64,000 bases of DNA from Phytomonospora sp040655735. GTDB taxonomy: Bacteria > Actinomycetota > Actinomycetes > Mycobacteriales > Micromonosporaceae. The number at the start of each line of letters is the position of its first letter. Position 1 is the stretch's first letter. Below are positions 15,977 through 24,163 of the stretch, in pieces. Under the pieces are notes generated by a model. It was not told where the DNA came from and ran no database searches. It was given only the letters and a program-made list of their open reading frames with translations. The position numbers and the translations under genes were made by a program. The stretch is from positions 282,106-346,105 of the forward strand of contig NZ_JBFAKK010000009.1 of assembly GCF_040655735.1 (NCBI RefSeq), given 5' to 3'.

Positions 15977-18528
15977 CGGGTGATCGTCGGATCGGTGATC
16001 TTGTCGTCGGCGGCCAGCAGGAACACCTTCGACAGGATCACCGCGAGCATGCCGTCGGCCTCCTCGAAAGGCAGGAAGACCTGCTTTCCGCTGTGCGGCT
16101 TGGCGACGATGCACAGGTAGGAGTCGTTGGGCTCCATCAGGATGTTGCCCGATCCTATGTGGACCTTGAAGGTGCGCTGCTTGCCCTTGACCCGCACGAA
16201 GCGCTCGCCGATCTCGACGCGGTCGGCGACCTTCGTGCGGGGCAGCAGGCGCAGCAGCGCCTCCCGGCGGATCTGGGCGGCGGCGCCCAGCTCGGCGACG
16301 CTCGCGGTGCGCCAGTAGTCCCAGTGGGCACCGTCGCGGCCGGTGTCGGCCCAGGTCGGGTCGGTGGCGATGGAGGTGACGCCCACGGCCAGATCGCAGT
16401 CGCGGAAGGCCTCCGACAGCACCAGCGCCGGGATCTCGGTCAGGTCCACCTCGGCGCCGTCGCGGGTGAAGCGCACCCGGCCGCTCGAAGCCAGCGACGG
16501 GGTCATCCCGCCGTCGGCGGTGATGGCGTCGACGAGGGTGAATCCGAAGTGGACCCGGTAATCGGCGGCCGTGGCCTCGTCGCGATAGACGCGGTCGGCC
16601 TCGCCGTCGTAGCCGGCGTCCCAGTAGCCGAGGTTCAGCCCGCTCCAGTTGCGCGACGCGAGCAGGGCCTTGGCCTGCCCGTACCGCATCACGTGCGCGG
16701 CGAAGCGGTTGGAGTAGAAGCGCGTGGCCTCCTCGGCCGGCGTGAGCAGGTAGATCTCGCGGAAGGCCTGCTTGAAGGGCTGACGCAGCCGCTCCTCGGC
16801 GAGGCGGTCGCGCCAGGCGCCGACCTCCTCGCGGGCAGCGCGGACCGGATGCCACAGGCGGACCTCGGCGGAGGCGGGCACGACCAGCAGGCCGCCGTCG
16901 ACCATGGACAGTTCGCCCTCGGCGGGCAGCCCGGCGCGCCAGCTCTGGCCGCCGTCGGTGGACACCTCCCAGATCAGCGAGCGCGCGATCCGGCCGGTCA
17001 CCGGGTGTTCGAGGCAGTACGCGCGCCATTCGCCACCGGCCCAGGAACGCCCGGAGATCAGCGCCTCCTCGACACGGTGGCGCTGCGTCGGAAGCAGTTG
17101 CTTGAGCTCCTTGGCCTCCCGGCGCAGGTCGGCGAGCACGTCGCCGTGGTCGGCGCGCACGGCGGCGGGAACGCCCGACATGCGCCTTCCGGCGGCGTCG
17201 GCGAAGGCTAGCCCGACACCGTCGTCGGTGAGGGCGAGGATCGCGGTGTACGCACCGACGGCCTCGTGGCGCACGCCGTCGGCGTCGAGGCCGTGGTCGG
17301 GGACGGTCCGGTCGAGCAGCCGGTCGCGGGTCATTCCGGTGCGTTCGGCGACCGCTGCGAGGGCCTTGTCGACGGACTTGAGCGTCGTCTTGCGCCGAAG
17401 CCGCGAGCGGGCGCGGGCGAGTTGCGCGACGGCGGCGTCGTCGGTGCGCTCACCGAGGGAGCCGATGGCGGCGTTGACGAGGCGCTCGCTGCGCAGTTCG
17501 CCCCAGCCGCCGGTCACCCGCGCGGCGGCCACGATCGCGAGGTCTCCCAGCAGCGGTGCGACCCACGGCGCGTCGAGGGAGGCCGCGGCCCAGACCAGGC
17601 CGCGCATGGCGTCGAGGTTGGCGCCGTCGAGGTAGCGCGCGGTGGTGTAGGCACCGTAACCGGAGTCCTCGACGATCAGGTCCTCGCGGTGCGCGACGAG
17701 CATGGTGAGCAGGTCGCGGACGTCACCGTGCACGCGGGGGCCGACGAGGGTCGCGGCCTTCTTGCGCCACGAGGCCGTCGGCCGCGAGCCGCTGCTGATG
17801 GCCACGCAGTGCTTGAGGAGCGCGACGAGCGCCGGGCCGGAGAGGCGGTCGCGGAGGGTGTCGCGGACGCGCGGGCCGAAGGCGTCGTTGTCGTTGAGGA
17901 TCATCGCGGGCAGCTCCTCGTCGGCCTGCGCGCCGACTCGGGCGGCGAGCTGGTCGAGCTGCTTGACGAGCGTGCCGCGACGGCCGGGGTTCATGTCCTC
18001 GAAGACCTCGGCGGCGCGGGCCCTGGCCGCCAGGATCGGCTCGCGCAGGGTGCTCAGCTCGTCGTCGGTCAGTCGCGCCGCCGCCGACACGGGAAGCCGC
18101 ATGACGGTGGGCAGATCGCGGTAGGCCTCGGAGGCGGCCGCGCAGGCGAACAGGACCCCGATCTCGGCGAGCGTCCAGGGGAGCTTGCGCACGGCGACGG
18201 CGTCGGTGACGGCGTTGCAGAGGTGGTAGGTGGCCCGCTCCGGGCCGCCGGTCCAGCGGCACAGCATCGCCCACAGCCCGGCCGCGCGAAGGTCCTCTGT
18301 GGACAGCAGGCTCAGATGGGTGCCGGCGCCGGAGTTCTTCAAGGTGTCGCGCCAGCCGAAACGCCGGCCGACGGCGAACTCGCGCAAGGAGTGGCCGACC
18401 TCGATGAGCCGCTCGTCGACGGGCGGCAGCCAGTCGGCGAGGTGCTTCGTTTTCGCGCCGATCGCCGAGGCCAGCCGCTCGGCCTGCTCCGGATCGATTC
18501 CGCCGGCGCCGATGAAGGAGTCGCCCAT
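15964..18528 (-). CDS. DUF4132 domain protein
   Basis: The 854-residue protein carries the DUF4132 region around residues 470-650 (VTGRIARSLIWEV, AEVRLWHPV, RQPFKQAFREIYLLTP, YSNRFAAHVMRYGQ). The N-terminal 450 residues are mostly helical with no domain I recognise. No WGR domain is present, unlike E. coli YehI/MolR. Known: DUF4132 genes often sit in MoxR-type or WGR-containing clusters, and their function is unknown. It starts 2 bp after the stop of a small upstream gene, so the two are one operon. The flanking ADP-ribosylglycohydrolase and NADAR genes suggest an ADP-ribose context. Confidence 0.8.
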   Translation of the reverse strand: MGDSFIGAGGIDPEQAERLASAIGAKTKHLADWLPPVDERLIEVGHSLREFAVGRRFGWRDTLKNSGAGTHLSLLSTEDLRAAGLWAMLCRWTGGPERATYHLCNAVTDAVAVRKLPWTLAEIGVLFACAAASEAYRDLPTVMRLPVSAAARLTDDELSTLREPILAARARAAEVFEDMNPGRRGTLVKQLDQLAARVGAQADEELPAMILNDNDAFGPRVRDTLRDRLSGPALVALLKHCVAISSGSRPTASWRKKAATLVGPRVHGDVRDLLTMLVAHREDLIVEDSGYGAYTTARYLDGANLDAMRGLVWAAASLDAPWVAPLLGDLAIVAAARVTGGWGELRSERLVNAAIGSLGERTDDAAVAQLARARSRLRRKTTLKSVDKALAAVAERTGMTRDRLLDRTVPDHGLDADGVRHEAVGAYTAILALTDDGVGLAFADAAGRRMSGVPAAVRADHGDVLADLRREAKELKQLLPTQRHRVEEALISGRSWAGGEWRAYCLEHPVTGRIARSLIWEVSTDGGQSWRAGLPAEGELSMVDGGLLVVPASAEVRLWHPVRAAREEVGAWRDRLAEERLRQPFKQAFREIYLLTPAEEATRFYSNRFAAHVMRYGQAKALLASRNWSGLNLGYWDAGYDGEADRVYRDEATAADYRVHFGFTLVDAITADGGMTPSLASSGRVRFTRDGAEVDLTEIPALVLSEAFRDCDLAVGVTSIATDPTWADTGRDGAHWDYWRTASVAELGAAAQIRREALLRLLPRTKVADRVEIGERFVRVKGKQRTFKVHIGSGNILMEPNDSYLCIVAKPHSGKQVFLPFEEADGMLAVILSKVFLLAADDKITDPTITRQLA

Positions 18529-18530
18529 CG

Positions 18531-18923
18531 TCAGCCACCGACCAAGGGGACGAGCCGCACGAAGGCGATCAGCGGGTCGGCGTCGAGGTCCACCTCGTCC
18601 TGCGGCGACTCGACCTGGCGGTCGCCGACCAGCACGATGAAACCGTTGCGCCCGAAGGCTTCCAGCGCCGCGTCGGCCTGGCGCTCCCAGTCCAGCCGAC
18701 GCGGTTCGGCGAGCCTGTAGCCGTTGAGCTCCACCTCGGCGTCGGTCGGCTTGACCAGGCCCTGGAAATGCCGCGACGGCGCCGCGTTGTAGCGGGCGAC
18801 CTCCTCGCGCACCCGAAGGCGGATCAGCTCGCCGACGCTGATGCGGCTGGGCAGGTCCGGCACGTCGAACTCGGCGAGGGTCTTGCCGGTCATGCTCTCG
18901 TCGCGGAATGTCACGGTCGCCAT
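18531..18923 (-). CDS. Small protein of unknown function, partner of DUF4132
   Basis: The 130-residue protein is not assigned to a family. The N-terminus MATVTFRDESMTGKTLAEFD reads like a beta hairpin; next comes a helical SVGELIRLRVREEVARYN segment and a conserved-looking C-terminal DLDADPLIAFVRLVPLVGG. The ATG at 18923 follows GGAGGG. It is translated just ahead of the DUF4132 gene with a 2-bp gap, so the products are likely made in fixed ratio and may form a complex. It is short, acidic and lacks a signal peptide or membrane segment, so it should be cytoplasmic. Confidence 0.75.
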   Translation of the reverse strand: MATVTFRDESMTGKTLAEFDVPDLPSRISVGELIRLRVREEVARYNAAPSRHFQGLVKPTDAEVELNGYRLAEPRRLDWERQADAALEAFGRNGFIVLVGDRQVESPQDEVDLDADPLIAFVRLVPLVGG

Positions 18924-19016
18924 GCGTCCCTCCAAAGTAGATTTCGCAGCGCATGATGGCACGCCGCTGGGACAAATTCCGGTGCCGCCGTCACAGGCCC
19001 GTGCCAGGGTGTCACC

Positions 19017-19571
19017 GTGACCGAGCTACCGATGGACCTCGCCTCCGCCGTGGCCGCCGAGGCGGCGGGGCAACGCCTGCGGTTCCTGCATTTCTGGGGC
19101 CACGCGCCCTCCCCCGACGGCCGGGTGACCGCCTCCTGCCTGAGTCAGTGGTGGCCGGCACCGTTCACTGTGGACGGTGTCGGGTACGCCACTTGCGAGC
19201 ACTACATGATGGCCGGAAAGGCGCGACTGTTCGGTGACGAGGAGATGGAGCGGCGGATCCTCGCCGCCGCGCATCCCCGCACCGCCAAGACTCTCGGCCG
19301 CAAGGTGCGCGGCTTCGACCAGGACCGCTGGGAGGCCGAGCGCTTCGAGATCGTGGTGGCCGCCAACGTCGGCAAGTTCGGTGAGCACGCCGAACTCGGC
19401 GGGTTCCTCGCCGGGACGAAGGCGCGGGTACTGGTCGAGGCAAGCCCCCGTGACCGCATCTGGGGCATTGGGCTGGCCGCCGACGATCCGCGCGCCGACC
19501 GTCCGAGCCAATGGCGCGGCCCGAACCTGCTCGGCTTCGCGCTCATGGCGGCACGCGACCGGCTCGCGTGA
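19017..19571 (+). CDS. NADAR-family protein (YbiA-like)
   Basis: The 184-residue protein has the NADAR pattern: LHFWGH near residue 25, LSQWWPAPF, then YATCEHYMMAGKARLFGD with the catalytic glutamate, AKTLGRKVRGFD and a C-terminal WRGPNLLGFALM. Known: NADAR proteins act on ADP-ribose-type glycosidic bonds, including removal of ADP-ribose from guanine, and on riboflavin intermediates. The GTG at 19017 has AGGG in front; an ATG at 19032 is an alternative. It is divergent from the DUF4132 operon, 93 bp apart, which supports shared regulation. Confidence 0.88.
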   Translation: MTELPMDLASAVAAEAAGQRLRFLHFWGHAPSPDGRVTASCLSQWWPAPFTVDGVGYATCEHYMMAGKARLFGDEEMERRILAAAHPRTAKTLGRKVRGFDQDRWEAERFEIVVAANVGKFGEHAELGGFLAGTKARVLVEASPRDRIWGIGLAADDPRADRPSQWRGPNLLGFALMAARDRLA

Positions 19572-19601
19572 GCGCGGTCGGGCCGGCGCCCGGCGCCGGG
19601 C

Positions 19602-19997
19602 TCAGTTCAGCCTGAGCAGCCCGGCGGCGGTCGGCCCGAAGCCGCAGGAGCGGTAGAAGCCCTCAAGGTGCGGCTCATAGTCGACGTGCAGCCACGCCGC
19701 TCCACGTGCTTGGGCGTCCTCGATCGCCTCGATCACCAGTTGGCGGCCGAGGCCGCGCAGCCGCTGGTCGGGGTGGACGGTCGTGTCGAGCAGGAAGGCG
19801 TGCGAGCCGCCGTCAGTGGCGACGTTGACGTAGCCGACGAGCTCGTCGTCGAGGCGGGCGATGACCCAGGTCAGGCTGCGGGCGTGGATGCGGGCGAAGT
19901 CGATGGGGCTGTGGTCGCCGGGCCAGGAGGCGGCGAAGAGGGCGTTCAGTTCGTCGTCGGTCACGTGCGCGTGGGCGCTCAGTTCGATCTCTGTCAC
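19602..19997 (-). CDS. GNAT-family N-acetyltransferase
   Basis: The 131-residue protein has the GNAT acetyl-CoA motif in LLDTTVHPDQRLRGLGRQLV (R-x2-G-x-G pattern) and a C-terminal WLHVDYEPHLEGFYRSCGF typical of the fold. Substrate unknown. The GTG start at 19997 has no good ribosome site; instead a strong hairpin (20005-20034) ends 7 bp upstream. The protein is slightly short for the family, and a later start would break the first strand. Confidence 0.78.
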   Translation of the reverse strand: MTEIELSAHAHVTDDELNALFAASWPGDHSPIDFARIHARSLTWVIARLDDELVGYVNVATDGGSHAFLLDTTVHPDQRLRGLGRQLVIEAIEDAQARGAAWLHVDYEPHLEGFYRSCGFGPTAAGLLRLN

Positions 19998-20004
19998 CGG
20001 CCAA

Positions 20005-20034
20005 GACTGGCACCCCGCCAGCGGGGTGCCAGTC
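20005..20034. promoter_or_regulatory. Strong stem-loop next to a start codon
   Basis: The arms GACTGGCACCCC and GGGGTGCCAGTC form a perfect 12-bp stem with a 6-nt loop. On the minus strand it directly precedes the GNAT start. No T-run follows. It may be a terminator-like attenuator, an operator, or a 5' UTR element. Confidence 0.6.
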
Positions 20035-20158
20035 AAGCCTATGCCGCGAACTCGACAGAACGTACTTTTGTCGACATTAGGACGAATACGGATGTTACGG
20101 TCGAAGACGTTGCGGGTGGGCCGGGTATGGCCCGCCATACGTCAACCAGGGGGTGGAT

Positions 20159-20506
20159 GTGAAGTCGGGCTTGAAGTTCGCGGCCGTCAGCGCTGTCATG
20201 ACCGGGGTGGTGGTCGCCGGTCTCGCCGGTGCGGCGGCGGCCGAACCACCGGTGATGCCGGAGCAGGGCGCGGTCGACCACGAAGGCGGGTGGCCGGTCC
20301 TGCCGTCGAGGCCCGGGACGCCGTCGAGTCCCGGGACGCCGTCGGATTCCGGATCGCCGTCGGATTCCGGCACGCCGTTGACCGAGCCGGACGGGGATGA
20401 CGACGGTTCGCAGGTCGGGCTCGTGGGTGTGGCCGCGCTCGGCGCGGGCCTCATCCCGCTCGGCGCGTGGATGTGGCGCAGGCAGCGCAACCGGCGGGAG
20501 GACTAG
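20159..20506 (+). CDS. Small secreted, C-terminally membrane-anchored protein
   Basis: The 115-residue protein has a signal peptide (KFAAVSAVMTGVVVAGLAGAAAAE), then a Pro/Ser/Gly-rich spacer with repeated PGTPS and SDSGTP units, an acidic DGDDDGS stretch, a single membrane segment VGLVGVAALGAGLIPLGAWMW and a basic tail RRQRNRRED. This is the layout of a sortase-type surface protein, but no LPxTG is visible, so it may simply be a tail-anchored surface protein. The GTG at 20159 follows AGGGGG by 5 bp. No family is recognised. Confidence 0.65.
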   Translation: MKSGLKFAAVSAVMTGVVVAGLAGAAAAEPPVMPEQGAVDHEGGWPVLPSRPGTPSSPGTPSDSGSPSDSGTPLTEPDGDDDGSQVGLVGVAALGAGLIPLGAWMWRRQRNRRED

Positions 20507-20517
20507 ACGCCGGGAGA

Positions 20518-20554
20518 CGAAGGCGCGGCATCCTCGGGGGGTGCCGCGCCTTCG
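20518..20554 (+). terminator. Hairpin terminator after the surface protein gene
   Basis: CGAAGGCGCGGCA and TGCCGCGCCTTCG form a perfect 13-bp stem with an 11-nt loop, 11 bp after the stop codon. It lacks a long T-run, as is common in high-GC actinomycetes. The rest of the gap up to 20748 shows no gene. Confidence 0.75.
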
Positions 20555-20748
20555 CGTGTTGGGGGGCGGTCCTCCGGGGCGGTCAGCAGGGGCGGGGCGA
20601 GTGTTGCGCGGGAGGCCGGCGCCGCCGACCGTACCCGGAAGTGGAACAACTGTTGCGGAAAGGGATCTGGGAGCACGGAAGGGTGCTACCGCCGAGCGAA
20701 ATCGGAGGTTCCCGATGGTTAAGTAATGTGCGGGATGATTTGACGGAG

Positions 20749-20793
20749 TAGCGTCGATTTCGAGTGAACTCTGATATCGGGGGGTGAGTTCAC
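20749..20793 (+). promoter_or_regulatory. Conserved promoter element and start-codon hairpin, copy 1
   Basis: TAGCGT at 20749-20754 is a probable -10 box. GTGAACTC (20764-20771) and GAGTTCAC (20786-20793) are perfect inverted repeats; the loop contains the G-run that must serve as ribosome site, and the right arm abuts the ATG. The same arrangement recurs before the downstream paralogue with a compensated G-U pair. Confidence 0.6.
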
Positions 20794-21702
20794 ATGACTA
20801 CCCCACCGCATGACCCGGGCGGATCAGAAGCGCCCGGCGCCGACACCAATCCAACGACGCCACCCGGCGGCACATCGCAGAACGATCTGCCACCCGGCAC
20901 TCCAGAGCACCCGTCATCCGACGCGCCGGCCGCCGGCCCCGCCGGATACGCGCCACAGCCGGCCGCAGGCACCACCGGGCAGCCATCGGCCCACCCGCCA
21001 CCGGGCACACCGACCGCAGGCCCGGCCGGTCACCCGCCGCCCTATCCACCTCCACACGCGGGGCCGCCGCCTCCGGGCTACCAGGCTCCCTACACTCCTC
21101 AGAGTGCTCCGCCGCAGTACGTGGCGCTCACTCCGACGAAGAAGCGCTCCAAACGCGGCCGCTTCATCGTGCTCGGCGTCGTCGTGGCGCTGCTGGTGGT
21201 GTGCGGAGGCGGTATCGCCCTCCTCGTCGCCAACAACGGCGGCGACGAGGCGACACCCGCTCAGCCGGCGACGGAGAACGGGCAGGACGGCCAGGAGGAC
21301 GCCATGCCCGGCATCGGCGATGAGGCGCGCGACGGGTTGTTCGCCTTCACCGTGACTGACGTGGAGACCGGGGCAACGGAGGTCGGCGACGAGTTCTTCA
21401 ACGAGTCGGCGCAGGGCGAGTTCGCCATCGTGCACCTCGCTGTCGAGAACATCGGCGATGTTCCCAAGCCGTTCATGGACGACGAACAGCGCCTGTTCAC
21501 CGCCGACGGCAACGAGTACTCCGCCGACACCGCGGCTGATCTGTACCTCAACGAGGACGGCTCAGCCCTCTACGAGGAGATCAATCCGGGCAACAAGATC
21601 GATGTCCAGATCGCCTTCGACGTCCCGGAGGGCGCCGAGCTGTCCACCATCGAGCTGCACGACTCGTTCCTCAGCGACGGCGTCACCGTCGCGCTGAAGT
21701 AA
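20794..21702 (+). CDS. DUF4352 membrane-anchored lipid/cell-surface protein, copy 1
   Basis: The 302-residue protein has a Pro/Gly-rich cytoplasmic N-terminus (residues 1-105), a positively charged KKRSKRGR stop, one membrane segment (FIVLGVVVALLVVCGGGIALL, about 127-147) and an extracellular beta-sandwich DUF4352 domain that starts near GIGDEARDGLFAFTV and includes GEFAIVHLAVENIGDVP. DUF4352 (telokin-like) domains are found on actinobacterial surfaces; function unknown. It is followed by a clear paralogue with the same upstream hairpin, so the pair arose by tandem duplication. Confidence 0.8.
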   Translation: MTTPPHDPGGSEAPGADTNPTTPPGGTSQNDLPPGTPEHPSSDAPAAGPAGYAPQPAAGTTGQPSAHPPPGTPTAGPAGHPPPYPPPHAGPPPPGYQAPYTPQSAPPQYVALTPTKKRSKRGRFIVLGVVVALLVVCGGGIALLVANNGGDEATPAQPATENGQDGQEDAMPGIGDEARDGLFAFTVTDVETGATEVGDEFFNESAQGEFAIVHLAVENIGDVPKPFMDDEQRLFTADGNEYSADTAADLYLNEDGSALYEEINPGNKIDVQIAFDVPEGAELSTIELHDSFLSDGVTVALK

Positions 21703-21867
21703 CACGGTGGGGCCGTCGCCGGACAAGCATCGCGGCAGCCCCGCCCCAACCCCCGCCCACCCCTCCAGCGCCCCGACGCCGAGCCCACGCCTCAGCCCCC
21801 TCCCCCGGTTTGAGAAGAACATTCAGATAACTCCGCATTCCTCCAGCTACGACCCGGTTCGGCAGGG

Positions 21868-21911
21868 TAGCGTCGGAGCCGAGTGGACTCCGACGACGGG
21901 GGTGAGTTCAC
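21868..21911 (+). promoter_or_regulatory. Conserved promoter element and start-codon hairpin, copy 2
   Basis: TAGCGT at 21868-21873 and the arms GTGGACTC (21883-21890) and GAGTTCAC (21904-21911) repeat the layout of copy 1, with the 3' arm again touching the ATG and a G-run in the loop. The one changed base makes a G-U pair in RNA, so pairing is kept. Confidence 0.6.
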
Positions 21912-22742
21912 ATGCCGCTCTCACCGCACGACCGGAGCGAATCCGGTGCGCAGGACCTCGACCCGGCCCGGGCAACGCCCCCGGACGCCGACCTCCCGCC
22001 CGCCGGGCCGCGGATGTACCCACCCGCAGCCCACGGCGCACACACCACGCAGGCCGCGGGAGGCACAGGAGGCGCACAAGGCACCCCACCCCCTCACCCC
22101 GCGCCGCCTGATCACCCGGCCCCGCAGCCGCCGACTCCACAGCGCCCCTCCCGGCGCGCCATGTTCATCACCCTCGGCGCGGTGGCGGGCGTCCTGCTCC
22201 TCATCGGCGCCCTGACGGCCGTGGCGATCGCGTCGGACGGCGACAGGTCGGCGACGCCCGCGCAGCCGGCGGCCGAGGACGACACCCGCGACGAACTCCC
22301 CGCCCAGCCGCCCACGACGCCGCAGGCGCCGGGCACGGGGCCGGGGTCCGGCGTCGGCGAGGAGGCCCGCGACGGCGTCTTCGCCTTCACGGTCACTCAG
22401 GTCGAGACCGGCGTCCAGTCGGTGGGCGACGAGTTCTTCGGCGAGACCGCGCAGGGCGAGTTCGTCATCGTGCACCTGACGGCGAAGAACGTCGGCGACG
22501 TCCCGCAGTTCTTCACCGACGCCGACCAGCGCCTCTTCGACACCGAGGGCAAGGAGTACGCGGTCAACTTCACCGCCGACCTGCTCCTCAACGAGGACGG
22601 CTCCTCCTTCTACGAGGAGATCAACCCGGGCCTGTCCATCGAGGTCAAGATCGCCTTCGACGTCGCCGACGGCACCGAACCGGGCGCGATCGAGCTGCAC
22701 GAGGCTCCGGGCAGCCCGGGCGTCACCGTCTCACTGAAGTGA
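21912..22742 (+). CDS. DUF4352 membrane-anchored surface protein, copy 2
   Basis: The 276-residue protein has the same layout as its upstream neighbour: Pro-rich N-terminus, one membrane segment (ITLGAVAGVLLLIGALTAVAI), an acidic linker, then a DUF4352 domain starting at GVGEEARDGVFAFTVTQV. The two domains agree over almost their whole length (for example GEFVIVHLTAKNVGDVP against GEFAIVHLAVENIGDVP), which shows a tandem gene duplication. Function is unknown. The gene ends 3 bp before the convergent HEAT-like gene stop. Confidence 0.8.
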   Translation: MPLSPHDRSESGAQDLDPARATPPDADLPPAGPRMYPPAAHGAHTTQAAGGTGGAQGTPPPHPAPPDHPAPQPPTPQRPSRRAMFITLGAVAGVLLLIGALTAVAIASDGDRSATPAQPAAEDDTRDELPAQPPTTPQAPGTGPGSGVGEEARDGVFAFTVTQVETGVQSVGDEFFGETAQGEFVIVHLTAKNVGDVPQFFTDADQRLFDTEGKEYAVNFTADLLLNEDGSSFYEEINPGLSIEVKIAFDVADGTEPGAIELHEAPGSPGVTVSLK

Positions 22743-22745
22743 CGG

Positions 22746-23279
22746 TCACTGCCTCCCGAGCCCGCGCAGCGCGAGGGAGGCCGCCAGCGCGATCTCCGAC
22801 CCGGCCGGGTGCGTCAGCCCCGACAGCCACTCGAAGAGCTCCTTGCGCGAACCCTGCTCGACGTGCCGCAGCAGCGCACCGACCGTGTGCAGGATGGTCA
22901 GCCTGATCATCGGCTCCGGCTCGTCGAGCCAGCGGGTCCGCAGGGCGCGGCAGACGTCGTCGGCGTGGTAGCTCGCGTCGGACAGCAGGAAGACCGCCAT
23001 GCGCCGGACCTGGGGGTACTCGTGCTCGACGAGGGTCAGCACCGTCGACAGCGACTGCCGCCAGGTCCGCTCCCAGTTGGGCTCCAGGTCTTCGGGATAG
23101 GCCGAGGCGTGGCCGACGACGGCGGTCACCGCGAGGCGCAGCACGCGTTCGCGGAAGGCCGGGTCGGCGTGTACCGCCTTGGCCAGCAGCGCTGGGATGG
23201 CCGCGAGTACGGTCGCGTCGGCGGCGCCGTAATTACTGCGCAGTCGGTGCTCGAGGTCGGCGAGTGCGTCGGGGTACAA
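22746..23279 (-). CDS. HEAT-repeat-like helical protein
   Basis: The 177-residue protein is all alpha-helical by composition, with paired helices such as FRERVLRLAVTAVVGHA, VRRMAVFLLSDASY, MIRLTILHTVGALLRH and SEIALAASLALRGL, the pattern of HEAT or armadillo repeats. Such proteins usually bind other proteins. The TTG start at 23279 is preceded by AAGGA 8 bp upstream. It is divergent from lutA, but no link with lactate use is evident. Confidence 0.6.
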   Translation of the reverse strand: MYPDALADLEHRLRSNYGAADATVLAAIPALLAKAVHADPAFRERVLRLAVTAVVGHASAYPEDLEPNWERTWRQSLSTVLTLVEHEYPQVRRMAVFLLSDASYHADDVCRALRTRWLDEPEPMIRLTILHTVGALLRHVEQGSRKELFEWLSGLTHPAGSEIALAASLALRGLGRQ

Positions 23280-23404
23280 GGTCGTTGTCCTTCAAGGTTT
23301 GCCGGGGTGTGGTGCGATGATGCCCTACCGGCGCATCCCACGTTCCGGAACCCGCCGGGCACCACCGGCCAAGATCACCGCCGGGGTCGGGCAGGATGGC
23401 GGCC

Positions 23405-24163
23405 ATGCGCATCGCCCTGTTCATCACCTGCGTCAACGACCTGATGTTCCCCGAAACGGGCAAGGCCGTGGTGCGGTTGCTGCGAGGTCTGGGCCACGAG
23501 GTCGACTTCCCGCTGGAGCAGACCTGCTGCGGCCAGATGCACGCCAACACCGGTTATCGCGAGGAGGCGGTGCCGCTGGTGCGGCGTTTCGCCGACGTGT
23601 TCGGGTCCTACGACGCGGTCGTGTCGCCCAGTGGTTCGTGCGCGGCGATGGTGCGCGACTCCTATCCCGGCCTGGTGCCGCGCGACGACCGGGTGGCGAG
23701 CGTGTCGTCGCGGACCTATGAGCTGTCCGAGCTGCTGGTCGACGTGCTGGGCGTGACCGACACCGGCGCGTACTTCCCGCACCGGGTGACCTATCACCCG
23801 ACCTGCCACGGGTTGCGGATGCTGGGGCTGGGCGACAAGCCCTTGTCGCTGCTGCGCGGTGTCCGCGGGATCGAGCTGGCCGAACTGCCGGCCGCCGAGG
23901 AGTGCTGCGGTTTCGGCGGGACCTTCGCGGTGAAGAACGCCGAGGTGTCCACGGCGATGCTGACCGACAAGTGCCGCAACGCCCTGTCGACCGATGCCGA
24001 GGTGCTGGCCGCGGCCGACAACTCGTGTCTGACGCACATCGGTGGCGGTCTGTCGCGGATGCGGGCGGGGATGCGCGTGATGCACTACGCGGAGATCCTG
24101 GCGGCGCGAGAGCACGATCTCGGTCCGAGCGCGGGCCACGTCGACGAAGGGACACTTCGATGA
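23405..24163 (+). CDS. lutA: L-lactate utilisation protein LutA (iron-sulfur subunit)
   Basis: The 252-residue protein starts MRIALFITCVNDLMFPETG, the LutA/YkgE signature, and has two CCG cysteine-rich motifs (EQTCCGQMHANTGY and EECCGFGGTFAV) that bind Fe-S or bind ligands in heterodisulfide-reductase-type subunits. With LutB and LutC it forms the cytoplasmic complex that oxidises L-lactate to pyruvate. ATG at 23405 was chosen over 23396 by family alignment. The stop overlaps the lutB start (ATGA). Confidence 0.92.
   Translation: MRIALFITCVNDLMFPETGKAVVRLLRGLGHEVDFPLEQTCCGQMHANTGYREEAVPLVRRFADVFGSYDAVVSPSGSCAAMVRDSYPGLVPRDDRVASVSSRTYELSELLVDVLGVTDTGAYFPHRVTYHPTCHGLRMLGLGDKPLSLLRGVRGIELAELPAAEECCGFGGTFAVKNAEVSTAMLTDKCRNALSTDAEVLAAADNSCLTHIGGGLSRMRAGMRVMHYAEILAAREHDLGPSAGHVDEGTLR

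Noticed and set aside
20005..20034. Plain intrinsic terminator
   Set aside because: It has no T-run on either strand and lies before, not after, the nearest gene on the minus strand; kept as a regulatory candidate.
20467..20751. Frame with a GntR-like phrase (VEQLLRKGIWEHGRVLPPSE)
   Set aside because: It overlaps the terminator of the surface protein gene, has no ribosome site and only one GntR-like helix.
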